DNA from: Dichomitus squalens LYAD-421 SS1
Taxonomy: Eukaryota > Basidiomycota > Agaricomycetes > Polyporales > Polyporaceae
Direction: 5' to 3'
Assembly: GCF_000275845.1 (NCBI RefSeq)
Contig: NW_006766883.1
Span: forward strand, 262,182-326,181
Length of the DNA: 64,000 nucleotides
The notes under the pieces are model-generated. The model had not been told where the DNA came from. It worked only from the letters and a program-made list of their open reading frames with translations, and made no database searches. Positions within the stretch are counted from its first letter, which is position 1, and each line of letters begins with the position of its first letter. This document shows positions 12,414 through 26,320 of this stretch, one piece after another. The position numbers were made by a program, and so were the translations under genes.

Positions 12414-13481
12414 ATGAGCTGGCTGCAAGCAAGATTCGCGCGCGCTGTTGTTCAAGGCTGCCGCTCCTTCTCTGCTTCCGCCTCCTCCCGCTTGTCTGGC
12501 AACTCGAAAGTACTGACTGGAAGCCTGAGCCGTCCGAGGTCCTCTATTGATGCTGCCTTCTTCTGGGGCTCCGCTTTGGCTATCGCAGCCGGGCTTACAC
12601 TAACATCGACTGTCCACCTTGATGCTGAGGTCCCCTTACCCACAGCGGAAGAAGAGACGCGTGGTACGTTCTGCGACACCTGCGAGGAGTTATATATCCA
12701 TCTGACATTGCTACCAGTTGACCCGGCGACGTCTATTGCGTTCCCCAACACTCTCAAGATTCAGTCCAAGACGCCGCTGCCTACTTTTACCCTCATGGGT
12801 GTCGGCGTTCGGACAGTGTCTTTCCTGGGAATCAAGGTTTATTCAGTAGGCTTCTACGCTGACCTCTCGAATCCTAGTCTTGCTGCTGTATGCCTCCCCA
12901 CACAAGTAATCTCGTTATAGCGTTCTGAACCTTTCGTAGATCCCAAAAGACGCGACTCCCGAAGAGAAAATCGACTACATCGTGAGGAATGCGGCATGCG
13001 TACTCAGAATAGGTATGTTACAATATCTTCCTTGACCGAATGTCGCGCTCATGCCCTTGAACTAGTTCCGACACGGTCGACTTCTTACAGCCACTTGCGT
13101 GACGGGTTCATGCGTGCAATGCAAGCTCGCCAGATCCTATGCCGCCAGCGAGGGGAGCTCTCGCCGGATGACGAGCTTGCCATCCAGTCCCCACTCCGTC
13201 AGCTCAAGTCCATGTTCCCGAATACGCCCCTCGCGAAGCACTCGCCGCTGGACATCTTGGCTACTGCCCCGGGAAATAAGCCGCGCACACTTATTGTGCG
13301 CGACCTCGGTTCCGTGCAGAGCGACTGGTTGGCTCGGGAGTTCGTTCTTGCATATTTCGAGGGCAAGGGCATCAGTCCACCTGTGAGTCGACATACGGTC
13401 TTGCCTGCAAGCCACGACCCGATCTGACATCATGTTTAGCTGAAGGAGTCAGTCATAGAGTACGTTCAGACCCGTCTGTAA
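12414..13481 (+). CDS. AIM18: Chalcone-isomerase-like mitochondrial protein (AIM18 family)
   Basis: Exon 1 starts MSWLQARFARAVVQGCRSFS, a basic, serine-rich presequence, followed by a hydrophobic segment (AAFFWGSALAIAAGLTLT) that fits an inner-membrane anchor. The chalcone-isomerase-like core is spread over later exons: FPNTLKIQSKTPLPTFTLMG, GVGVRTVSFLGIKVYSVGFY, then VPTRSTSYSHLRDGFMRAMQ and KPRTLIVRDLGSVQSDWLAR. The last exon gives LKESVIEYVQTRL-stop. Introns at about 12663, 12889, 13011 and 13383 have GT-AG ends and keep frame. Yeast Aim18/Fmp22 is the reference member: a mitochondrial protein with a chalcone isomerase fold and no proven enzymatic role in flavonoid metabolism. It is divergent from BLM10-A and upstream of TIM21 on the same strand. 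Confidence 0.82.
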
Positions 13482-13868
13482 TCTAAAAGCGACGCTCCCT
13501 AGGACTGTAGAGTAGATAGATGTCTTGGTTAATGAAGCAGCAGTGCTGGCGTCGTCCATGCGCCTCGTGTGATAATTGGGGATCTCACAACTGTCGTGCA
13601 GAATGCGCATGCGATGACACTACTGTTCACGGCTCCCGCAGATCGCGACGCGTACATGGCGCGTAGACGTCGCCGGCGGCGTGACCGACGCGCCGCAAGA
13701 CGCCGATCGGCGCTTCCCCGCGTCGAAGACTGGCGAACGAGTTTCCTCTCCGCCCGTGTTTGATTTTGCTGCAGCTGAGCCCGCTCTCGTTCCGACTTCT
13801 CCCTCAGATCTGCACCAGGCCTGCTACTTACACCCGAAGCGTCCTCATCTCGCCTTCATGCTATCACA
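13482..13868 (+). promoter_or_regulatory. TIM21 upstream region with an arginine-rich small ORF
   Basis: This region lies between the AIM18-like stop and the TIM21 start. A plus-strand ORF beginning at either of two ATGs (13569 or 13656) and ending at 13763 encodes an arginine cluster (MARRRRRRRDRRAARRRS). It ends about 105 bp before the TIM21 ATG. It could be a leader uORF or chance GC-rich sequence. Confidence 0.35.
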
Positions 13869-15227
13869 ATGAACATCTCGCGGACACGAAGCATACTCAC
13901 CCACGCACGGCGACTGTACGAGTCGACGTCATTTCCCTCGGCTTCGGCCAATGCGCCGCTCAGGATCGTCGTCCTGTCCGGCTGGACGCAGGCGTACGCA
14001 ACGCATGCGAACGTGAACACCGCCACGAATAGTGCAGGAGGGAGCAAGCCCTCGGCCGCGTCGCTGCTCTCCAGCGCACTCGACCAGAAACAGCGCGCGG
14101 CGCGCCGGGAGGACTCGGCGGGGCCGTTCACGCTGGGCATCACCCCGCCGCGGCCGGACGAGGTGAAGCCGGAGAAGAAGTGGTCGGAGCTCAGTGCTGC
14201 CGGGAAGGGTGCGTTTTGTGCTTGCGTCCCTTGCACTGTCTGGGCAGTCTGAACTTGAACTGAGCATGATGACTGGCAGTTGTGAGGACGACGGCGCGGA
14301 CGACGAACCTGGTCGTTATTCTTGCCGGCGCGGGCCTCACGATCGTGCTCATGTATGCGCTGACGTCGGAGTTGTTCTCTCGGAACTCGCCCACGGTGCT
14401 ATACAACAAGTCGTGCGAGCTCATCAAAGCATCGCCGCAGGTACGTCTGACGTGCTAGCGACCCTGCCCATATCAGCCTTCACAACGTTCATGTGATGCA
14501 GGTGCACCAATATCTCCATGAACCTCTCGTATTCCACAATCACCCACCCACGGTCTCCCGTCCCCGGCACCGCAACCACTATGTCTCTTCGCAAATCTTT
14601 GTCGACTCGACCGGCCGTGAACACATGCTCCTGAACTTCTACGTCCAAGGACGTCCGCCAGGGTCTGCCTCGTACGCAGGCGAGGAAGAAGATGGCTTCT
14701 TCGCTCGGATCTCGCACAAAGCACAACTCGCGGCGATGAAGCTGGGAGAGATGTCTTTGGAGGACGTCAAAGAAGAGGCCGTGAGGAGGGGGACCCGCCT
14801 GGCCGAGCTCACGAAGGGCATGTTCCGGTTCCTGACGGGGGAGGAGGACGCACGGCCAGCGGCACCTCCTATACCTGTCCAGGAGAAGACGGTGAAGGAG
14901 GAGCAGAAGGGATGGTTATCCTCTGTCACGGGGATCTTTTCTGGCATCAAGGGTACGACAAAGTCGGGACGCTCGTCGGGAGAGGCGTACAACGGTCCCG
15001 CATTTACTGAGGGAGAGGTGCATGCTGACCTTGTCATGGTACGTGCGCCTGCTATTTGACATTCGGAACCAAGCTCATAATCCCTGCAGAACGATCAAGG
15101 GTACTATGAGTTCCGGTACCTCCTCATTGACATGCCGAATTCCAATACCAGGAATCCTTCTCGAGTATTCGTTCACCGTTCAGATGGCGTCCGGGAAACG
15201 GAGCCTATAGTTCGATGGCATCGGTAA
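13869..15227 (+). CDS. TIM21: Mitochondrial import inner membrane translocase subunit Tim21
   Basis: Tim21 is a subunit of the TIM23 presequence translocase. It has one transmembrane helix and a C-terminal intermembrane-space domain that contacts Tom22. Here the N-terminus (MNISRTRSILTHARRLYEST) looks like a mitochondrial presequence. The second exon gives a membrane helix (LVVILAGAGLTIVLMYALT) followed by SELFSRNSPTVLYNKSCELI. The third gives VHQYLHEPLVFHNHPP, VSSQIFVDSTGREHMLLNFY and VQGRPPGSASYAGEE, typical of the family. The last exon gives GYYEFRYLLIDMPNSNTRNP, then a short tail ending at 15227. A serine/lysine-rich insert of roughly 100 residues before the last exon is longer than in yeast. 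It is convergent with VMA7. Confidence 0.9.
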
Positions 15228-15413
15228 CCTCGCGAATGGACTCTAACTTATGCGTAGATGCTGCCATCTTGCAATAATCCGCACTCACCACTCCCTCAGT
15301 TTCAGCGCGCCCGGGGGTATATCATCGTTGTACATGTATCGGAATGCTGACTACAATACAAATGCGAAAGCGTCCTGATCTGACCGGCCGACCTTGGGTG
15401 TATTGCTGTGCGA

Positions 15414-15986
15414 TCATTCACCAAAAAGCTTCTGAACGCGCTTCAAAATCGAATCCTTGCTGGGATCTGCAGAAACAGGTCAACGTCCGCTCTGACCATT
15501 GTGGCATGGGGAATACACGCACCATATGGATGGTCCTTCGAAGGAATTTCAAGGAGAGCGGGGAATGGTTCTTGGTACTTGTCCACCAATGGTCGGATCT
15601 TCTCAGCAACCTAGAGCAGAGTCTGGACGCAGTCCACAACAGGCTAGTGGTCAAAGGAACGTACGTGCTGGTTGATGAGCAGGATGGCAATATCCTTGCG
15701 TGAAGTGAAGTCCTCGAACGCAGCCTCTATAGTCGGTATTTGGGTCTCTACGTTAAGTGCGCTGAGTTGATTGTTGTCACTACATGGAGCAAGTGGGATG
15801 AGCACGCACTAGAGTCCACGACGAGGAAGTTCTTGCTCTGATTTGGCCCAACGTTGCCTATGCCGGCTAGCAGCAGCCCAGTTACGGAGTCCTGAGGGGT
15901 TCAGAACGCAAATGGAAGGGGATTCAAAAAGAATGTACCTCATCTCCAATAACCGCGAGCAAGTTTCGGTCCTGTTGGTTGGCCAT
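15414..15986 (-). CDS. VMA7: V-type proton ATPase subunit F
   Basis: Five short exons spell a protein of about 121 residues, the normal length for the family. Exon 1 is [16 protein letters not shown]. Next is [20 protein letters not shown] then NFLVVDS, followed by an exon carrying [20 protein letters not shown]. The last two exons join as [37 protein letters not shown] and KRVQKLFGE. Subunit F belongs to the central stalk of the V1 sector and couples ATP hydrolysis to proton pumping at the vacuole. Introns are GT-AG and 50-65 bp. The gene is convergent with TIM21 (187 bp apart) and divergent from the ECD/SGT1 gene. Confidence 0.93.
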
Positions 15987-16217
15987 GGCGCCGGCGGATA
16001 GAGGCAGTTGCGGACCAAGAAGTGCTCGTCGCGTCTGGGGATGCTGTCACTGTCTCCCAGAAAAGGCAGGTACGTCGCACCACGTGATAAGATCTATGAC
16101 GCGTTGAGCAAATCGAGATAGAATTGCGCGCTTAGTCACTTTTCTGCTGCATCCCAGTCACCCGCTTTCCTCTACCGCTTCCTCACATCAATATTTCATC
16201 ACCAGCCGTGCACGACC

Positions 16218-19270
<3,053 letters not shown>

Positions 19271-19400
19271 GAATGAGGTGTCCACACCGTCGTCTGCTGT
19301 GGCCGAGGTTCGATGACTGAGAGAATGTATTCATAGACTGTCAACGGAGAAGAATGTATGTATCAATCAATAGCCACGAGTATCCTCTGCAGCTCGACAT

Positions 19401-20730
19401 CTAGAAGAAAGCAGCGCTTCCGCCGGTGGCCTGACCAGTCTCACTGGTGCCGGCGTTCCCTCCAGCGCCTAAATCAAAGTTAGCGTTGATACTGGCAATC
19501 ACAACAGAGGACTCACTGGCAGCCGCATTGTTCACTGAACCGCCGATGTTGTATACAGTACCGCCGTTCCCGGGACCCGAAGCACCCGTGTAGGCATTAC
19601 CACCAGGTCCGAAGTAGTAGCCATTACCTCCGTCAGCATCACCGGAGAAGGACGTGCCCCCAACACCACCAGTCTCTATTTCAACTGTCAGAGTCTCGTC
19701 CTGGGGGAAGTCGTTGGCGTCACTCACGTGCATCCGTGTTGTCCACGGTACCCTGGTCCCCAGCGTCGTTTACAACGGTACCACCAGAGGCGTTGGAGGT
19801 GGCACCACTGTACGCATTACCACCAGCCGTGCCAGAGTCAGACGCACGCTTCCGGCGAGCGTTCTCAGCATCAACAATAGCACCACTGCCAGGCCGGTTA
19901 GCGTCACCGCCAACTGCAGTACCACTCTCTGATAGCCCTCCCGGGCCACCGGTCACTGTTTGAACACAGATGAGCAGGTATCTACGTCGCAAAGATGTTA
20001 GATTCCTACCAGCAGCGCCGTTGGTGAGCGTGTCACCAGCTCCATCGACCGCAGCTGCATCACTGTCTGCGATGTTGTTGACGTTGCCCCCGCTCGTCGA
20101 CCCAGTTGCACCGGTGTAACTGTTGCCGCCCGGACCACGACCAGCGCCATCGCCGCCGAAGGAGAAACCAGAGAAAGAGTTGCCGCCATCGCCACCGGTG
20201 GCTGTGAAAAAATGTCAATGCTATCAACCCAATGATGAGCATGATTCGGTGGAGTAACACTTGCCTCCAGCAGCATTGTCCAGGCCGCCATCGGTAGCGA
20301 AATTGTCATTGTTTCCACCGATCGCATTGCTCGCGGCTCCGGAGTACGCGTTACCGCCCGCCGTCCCCCAATCAGACGCACGCTTGCCGTACTTGGAGGA
20401 AGGAATCTTGATGTTCTGCCCAGAGGACAACGCTTGCGCGTGGGCCTTCCTCATGGATTGGGCACGGTGAACAGGGTCGTCGATGTTCTGCTTGGGCTGC
20501 GTGGGCGTATTGGCCAAGAGGCCGGGAAGCGGGTTACCTGACGCGTCAGCGACACTTGGCATGTCAGGGACATTTGGCAAGCCAGGGACTTGGCGAATCT
20601 GATGTGTGGTGATGGCCTCAGTCTGAGCGATGGCGTTGTCGAGCTTGGGCGAGGCAGGAGCCGCAGAAACGAGAGTGGGGCTGACCGCAGCGGCGGCAAT
20701 AATGGAGAACGCAATGACAGGGCTACGCAT
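19401..20730 (-). CDS. Secreted glycine-rich repeat protein built from symmetric exons
   Basis: Five exons (20730-20265, 20201-20010, 19955-19728, 19675-19517, 19468-19401) join to 370 residues. The N-terminus MRSPVIAFSIIAAAAVSPTL then VSAAPASP is a clear signal peptide. After about 120 residues come glycine-rich modules. Two begin with a dibasic site, GKRASDWGTAGGNAYSGAAS and RKRASDSGTAGGNAYSGATS. Exons 2, 3 and 4 each open with a TGG-x-GG motif (TGGDGGNSFSG, TGGPGGLSESG, TGGVGGTSFSG). All four introns are phase 1, and the three inner exons are 192, 228 and 159 bp, all multiples of three, so they are interchangeable. The first intron needs a GC donor (GCAAGT). KR sites suggest Kex2 processing. 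I do not recognise a named family; a cell-wall or secreted-peptide precursor role is inference. A TATA box lies about 110 bp upstream. Confidence 0.85.
20202..20264 (-). other. GC-AG intron in the glycine-rich gene
   Basis: The donor is G|GCAAGT and the acceptor TTTTTTCACAG|CC. It is phase 1, like the other three introns of the gene. The only nearby GT (GTGTTA, 4 bp downstream) would break the frame. Confidence 0.75.
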
Positions 20731-20838
20731 GACGCTGGTATGGGCGGTGTGGAGGAGTAGGTGGATGTGGCGATTAGACGAGCCTAGGCTAAAGAAAGAA
20801 GAACGATGGGTGCGGATCTGGCCTCATTGCTCGAGGAA

Positions 20839-20848
20839 CTTATATACC
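20839..20848 (-). promoter_or_regulatory. TATA box of the glycine-rich secreted protein gene
   Basis: GGTATATAAG on the minus strand, about 110 bp before the ATG at 20730. Few other genes in the window show such a match, which fits a strongly regulated gene. Confidence 0.6.
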
Positions 20849-21718
20849 GCCATCGCGCGAATTGGGATCCCGCCACGCCTTCTCAAGAGAACGGGGATAG
20901 ATCGCAGGTGGTCCAAGGAGAATTACCCCAGATAGCATGTTTGATACTCGATATGCAAATAATCTGGAGGGACGTGGTCGATCGTGTGAAGAAGAGTGAA
21001 GAACCCTCGATGGCAGCCAGTATCGACGTCGGAGGAACTACCATTGGCAGTGGGGTGAAAGCCAACCTGTGATGTTCTGTGATGGTATGAGGATGTGGCT
21101 TTCACGGATCCACGGGGAGGACGTCCTACCTCAACGCGGCCATCTCAGACGGAACATTGACCGTTCGACCCGCGCGCGAGCGTGTCTGGGTCCTTGGCGG
21201 TCTGTACACGGGCTCAGTAGGATGAGACTGAATGCCCCGCAGCCAGCGACAACATTTGATTGTTGAAGGCCGACAATCGCTGAAGTCCCCGATCATTGCG
21301 ACAGCACTTGATCGTCTCTCGCCTCAGTGGGTCTGGCGTGTGCTCTGTCAAAGCTATGCTTGATTATGAGTGCCACCAGATGCTGACGAACTGGACGTGA
21401 GACGCACTGAGATGTGCTTCTCTGTTCGTGCTGCCCCGAGCAAGCATCTTCCGTGAATGGAATATGTGTCTGACGGTGACTGGTTCAAGCGATGGCACCC
21501 GAGATAGGTGGCCGAGAAGCGCCCGTCACTGTAGTAAGCGCCGAAACGTGACGATACCGTCCTGTTGGGGCAGTCACGGTGGTTAATGTTGTTGCCTTCC
21601 TTCCACCAGCACAGCCCTCTTCGTTACTTCTGCCATTGACATCGCTTCCGCTCCCGCCACCCGACGGAGAACCGCGCTATATCTAAACCATATCCTTCTG
21701 TCCTAGGCCTGCTTACGC
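20849..21718. other. Intergenic region upstream of RING gene, no gene seen
   Basis: About 0.9 kb between two divergent genes. Only short ORFs (up to 88 codons, 20806-21072) without family features or splice support. Confidence 0.5.
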
Positions 21719-23331
21719 ATGCCGTCTTCGGCACCCAATAATACACCAGATGAATATGACACTCTCCCAGACGACTTCGACTTCTCTGCTGTGATAGAGC
21801 CTCCAGCACCTAGGGCTCAGCTGCAGAGAGACGACATGGCTCTTGATGAATACGATCTCTTCAACGAAACGGACACATTTGCGAATGTCGACCTCGACAC
21901 GATCGCGGCGCTAGGGCCCGCTCGTCGTTCGACCCAGGTTGGAGTGGAGCAACCACCAGCCATCAGCCGGCTTCAGGAAGGCGACGCACAGATGCGCAGT
22001 CAACGCACAGCACATTCTGGGAGCGTATCTGCAGCCTCGACACAATACACATTCGACGAGGTAAATTCGGCTTTCCTCGATGAAGTCGAGGAAATCGAAC
22101 GCAATGCATACAGATCGGAGCAACCTTGTAGGTGTATATACTGATCGCTCCGGGGTCGTGGCTCATGGACCTGTCAAGCTGCAGATGCTGAACGCGACAT
22201 GAGTCCTAGTCCCGTCTCATCGCAAGCCCTCCGTGAGTTATCGACTCAAAGGAACTGCTGAGCCTCTGACGAATCATCCCTCATCAGCACCTACGCAACG
22301 CGTCGTTGCTGCGCCGCCAAGTTTCGGCACATCCAGAACGACAACAAGTAGGTAGCTAGCTCGACGTGGATGCACCCAGGCCTAATGTCTCATGTTAAAG
22401 CCACCCGGAGCCTGCTGGGTAGCCAGACCTCCGATACCTCGCTAACCAAGCGCAAACGGTCCACTCTTGGGGACGTGAACCCCACCGCGAGCAAGAAGAG
22501 CAAGGGCAAGGGGAAAGCAAAAGACCCTCACGCCTCCGCGCGTGCCATCCTGACCGATATGGCGGACAGTATGCAGTGTCCCATGTAAGTGCTGACCATT
22601 CTCATCAGAATCACCCGCCCATGCGATTCACTCACATTGCCTCTTCAGCTGCTGCGAGATCTTGTGAGCACATCGCCGTCTATCAGGCCCAATCCTCCCC
22701 TGATAGTCTCCTCAGCGTCGCTCCCCACGTCGGAGTCCCCTGCGGCCACTCATACTGTGGCGAATGTTGCGTCCGTTGGATGAAGCAGAACGTACGTATC
22801 ACCCCCAACTCTCACCAAAACCGCAGCCTCACTCGTCCGCAGCCCGGCAGACATCCATCATGCCCCACCTGTCGCGTCAAGCTAGCAAGGGACATCCTCG
22901 TGGTCCCCAACTACTCCCTTCAACACACAATCGATAAGCATGTCGCTGCGTTGGGTGCAACGGGCGTCGTGGACTGGCAACCTACGGGCACTCTATACCA
23001 AGAACGGCAACAACGTCAAACGTGAGTCACCCTCCACCGCCTCTTGCCTCTTTCGTCGGTGCTCAAGACGAGTCACGATCGCTCGTGTTCTAGGGTCTGG
23101 TCAGAGCTGTCCGCGGAGCTTCCGGCCTTGCAACGCACCCAGTGGGGACTGTCGCAGCCCGACAGCACCCCGGCCTCGCAGCTGGTGGCTCTCTTCGACG
23201 CGCCTCAATTCATGATGGAAGAGAGCAGCTCGAGCGACTCGGGGGACGAGACCGCTGACGAAGGTACCTCTCAACGATCTTCGCAGGATTTGTTCTCCTT
23301 CTTTGCTACGCCACCCGTGCATGAGCTGTGA
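21719..23331 (+). CDS. C3HC4 RING-finger protein, probable E3 ubiquitin ligase
   Basis: The N-terminal 140 residues are acidic and serine-rich (MPSSAPNNTPDEYDTLPDDF, FDEVNSAFLDEVEEIERNAY). Two short exons and a basic region follow (KRKRSTLGDV, KKSKGKGKAK; possible nuclear localisation). The RING is spread over several exons: QCPIC-CEIL by joining across the intron at 22585, then PCGHSYCGECCVRWM and CPTCR, giving the C3HC4 spacing. After it come ILVVPNYSLQHTIDKHV, and a C-terminal exon with WSELSAELPALQRTQWGLSQ and an acidic serine-rich end. The stretch 22793-22843 can be read either as a 51-bp GT-AG intron or as in-frame coding. RING proteins recruit E2 enzymes; the substrate cannot be told. 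The layout recalls nuclear RING ligases, but no further domain is seen. Confidence 0.8.
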
Positions 23332-23718
23332 AGCAGCGCTGCTCGCATTTAGGTAAACCATGCCTCTCAGGGAGGAAGGGTTATCCGTCATCGTACACTG
23401 CTATCATCGCTATCGCCAATTTGTTGTACTCAAGGTTTGTATCGCCCCGTGTAGCATAGGTTCAAACACTCTGTCATTGCTAGGATTCTCTTTTACAGGA
23501 CATTCATTCTATAGGATGGGTCGTCTTGACGTACATAATATCGTGCAAGGGCTTGTGTGCGGCGTAAGACTACATGAATTCGAGACTGATACAGACAAGA
23601 CGAAAGGTCAGAGCTTCCAGGGTTACAACAGATAGATCTCGGACCTGCCGAAGTGCGGTTAGGAGTACAAGAAAAATGATGTGAGAAGACTACATCGCGC
23701 GAACACGCGATGGAGGAC
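23332..23718. other. Convergent intergenic region
   Basis: 387 bp between the stops of two convergent genes; probably both 3' UTRs and terminators. No gene seen. Confidence 0.5.
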
Positions 23719-25864
23719 TTAGAGCTCAAAAGATACCTCAAGCTGACCCTCCTCTCCGTCGAGACCCGTCAACTCGACAAGGTGGAAATCGTCGCCTAGT
23801 GGAGTGACGGTAGGGGCGGGTACCGTCTTTCCGTCGAACGCCGCGCGAAGCCCTCTAATAGGACCCTGACCACGCACGATAACGGAGGGGGACAAAGAGT
23901 CCCTCAGCAGAGACGCTGAGACAACCACGCGGGCTTCAGGGTGCCCGTGCAAGGCCGAAGATGGACGCTGAGGCAGCGGGGCAGGGATGAACTTGGTATC
24001 AGCCCCTGAAGGAACTCCTACTCCGTCCTTGATACCACAAGAGACGCCTTCGGTGCCTCCTCGCTTGATGAGACCACCTATAGTGGAGCTGTCTCGCTGT
24101 GAGGCACGAACGCTCCCCTCAAGAGGGGTTTGTGACGGCGTCGATTCAATCCTGTTCCGTGGCGCAGCGTCTCCGGCGGTCAGTGACGGCCTGGTAGCTG
24201 TTGTCGAGAGCGCATAGCCGAGGAGGCGAGTGATCGTCTGAGGGACGCGCTCGCCAACGATACGGACAGCGAAGGCCTTGAAGAAGACACTCCAGAACCA
24301 GAAGACGAGGTTGAATATCGCATGCAGATATGCGCGGACGAGGCGGGCGGGAAGATTCCGAATCAATGCTAGAGACGAGCGGCGTCGTCGACTGACATAG
24401 CGAGCGCCGCCATCGTTCCCACCCGACGCCGGAGAGGTGGGCACAGGCCGCGCAACACCGGTAGGGGGCGTCGGGACAGTAGTCTCCTCTGAGATTGGCG
24501 CTTGCGTAGGAGCGGGCACGAAAGGAGAGTCCACGGCAGGAGGCGAAGGCGGGGGAGTCGGAGGCACTTCGGGAGCAGCGGGCTTCTCGATTTGAGCTGT
24601 GAAGTGCTTGGACGGGCTCAGCAGCATAACCTGCCATGTTCGATCGTTTTCCGAGATTATACGTGCAGCCGAGAGGATCATGTCGACGCCTGAGGGGCCA
24701 AAGTCGAGGACATTGCTGTCGTTCGATAACGAGTCGTCGATAACCTTTGCTTTGCGCAATTTCTGAGAAAATAGCACCAGGCCGTGACTGCCAGACGATT
24801 GCTCCACCAACGGCTGCAACTTCCGAACAGCGATGGACGACGGCTTGCCTACGGCCTCCGCGACTGGTAAAACGATGACATGGTATGGGAGGGCAGCGTT
24901 TGACTGGCGGACCGCGACAACAGCAGAGGCGGGGTCGAAAGCGAGCACGGTACCATTGCTCAAGGCTGCCGCTTTTTCGAGAAGATCCTTTGAATGCTCC
25001 AAGATGCCCAGAACCGCTCGTTTATCCTTGCCGATACAGTCCACCGAGATGTCTCCATCGGTAGTGAGACGAAGGCTTGCCGACTCGCTCGCGACAAGCA
25101 CTAACGGCTTGAGTGCATCACCCAGACGGGGGGAAAGGCGAGGGAGTAGCACCATGGCGCTACCATTGCAAGGCTCTGGTGCTGAGAACTGAGTGGGGAG
25201 ACTACAGAGCCGTGAGCATTTCACACTTGTACAGCATCAGACCGGATTGATTTCACCTTGAAGGCTTCCACACCCAACTCGACCAATCCTCGGGCCTATC
25301 CAGCCGCACTGTGGACCCCTCTGCCGATGTCGCCTCAAGGCCATACTTTCCATCGTCGCGGACGGCCCAATGCGTCGACAGACTGATTCCGGGGATGCCC
25401 TGCTCGACCACAATGGTACCGTTGTTGTTGTGACGTCCCAGCCATTCGACATGGCCAGAAGCATGGACGAGCCGGAAGGTGTAAGAGAACCGGGCACCGA
25501 TATGGTCGTGCAGGGAAGCGCGAAGCTTGAGATACAGGGTATTCTCCTCGCGTGCCTCGTCCGCCTCAGTCAAGAGGGAAAAGGGCTGCGCGGATGCCAC
25601 AGGCTCTTTGCTTCCCTCTAGCTCTGTGAACTGGACTGCCCGCCATTCTCCATTGGTTCGCTTGTGTCCGTGGATGGGGATGTTAGTCCAGAGCTCGACC
25701 CTGAATTTGTCCGACTGGGCCCGAACGTAAGACTGGGGAGAATCAAAGGTGGCTTTGAAGAGGATGGTATGGGCGATTGATTCCCGGTCGGAAACGTGAG
25801 AGGGCAAGGGGGCAACCTTGGCGGTTGTCGTCTGACCGAGAGCAGGCGAGAAGGTGAGAATCAT
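23719..25864 (-). CDS. Conserved-looking protein with one hydrophobic segment, function unknown
   Basis: Two exons (25864-25257 and 25201-23719) join in phase 2 to 696 residues. The start MILTFSPALGQTTTAKVAPL was chosen as the ATG just before well-structured sequence; an in-frame ATG lies 114 bp upstream. Residues 1-200 look like a beta-rich domain (FRVELWTNIPIHGHKRTNGE, YTFRLVHASGHVEWLGRHNN). Residues 210-390 form a second ordered region with many valines. A proline-rich linker follows (PEVPPTPPPSPPAVDSP), then basic sequence (YVSRRRRSSL), one strong hydrophobic helix (HAIFNLVFWFWSVFFKAFAV), another disordered region, and an ordered C-terminus (FHLVELTGLDGEEGQLEVSF). I do not recognise the family. 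A single-pass membrane protein is the simplest reading. The long open frames and single clean intron make the gene itself certain. Confidence 0.82.
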
Positions 25865-26320
25865 GACGGAAAGGCGATCAACGCCAAAGACTATACAACA
25901 AGGGAGAAGGTGTCCGGAGAGGAGGCCAGGAGAGCAAGCCTGCGGTACGTTCAGGCTCGGCGTCCAAGAAGAGCGCAAGGCATGGCGGCATCGATCGAAC
26001 CTTGCCTAGCTTGCCTGCCGACCTCAACGAGGCCTGCGTGAGACAGCCCATGACGACATCTTTGGCCCGCTCGAACAGTCCAGAGCCCGCCACAAGCTGC
26101 ACCGCAGCAACAGTCTTGCCTTGTGTCCCAGTACACGCTCACATCAGAAGGGGGCCAAGCGGAAGGTATTAATGAAAGTGGTGTGCAGGAACGTAGCGAT
26201 TGGTTGCTGTCATTACATAACAGGCGATAACCATATGTCGCAGAATCAACGCGAAGGGTCGGCCCCTCCAAGCACATATCCTACACGAGCTCTTTACATG
26301 CACTTCGGGGTGACTAAGTA
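25865..26320. other. Intergenic region, no gene seen
   Basis: 456 bp between two minus-strand genes; upstream region of the gene starting at 25864 and 3' flank of the TRAX gene. Confidence 0.5.
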
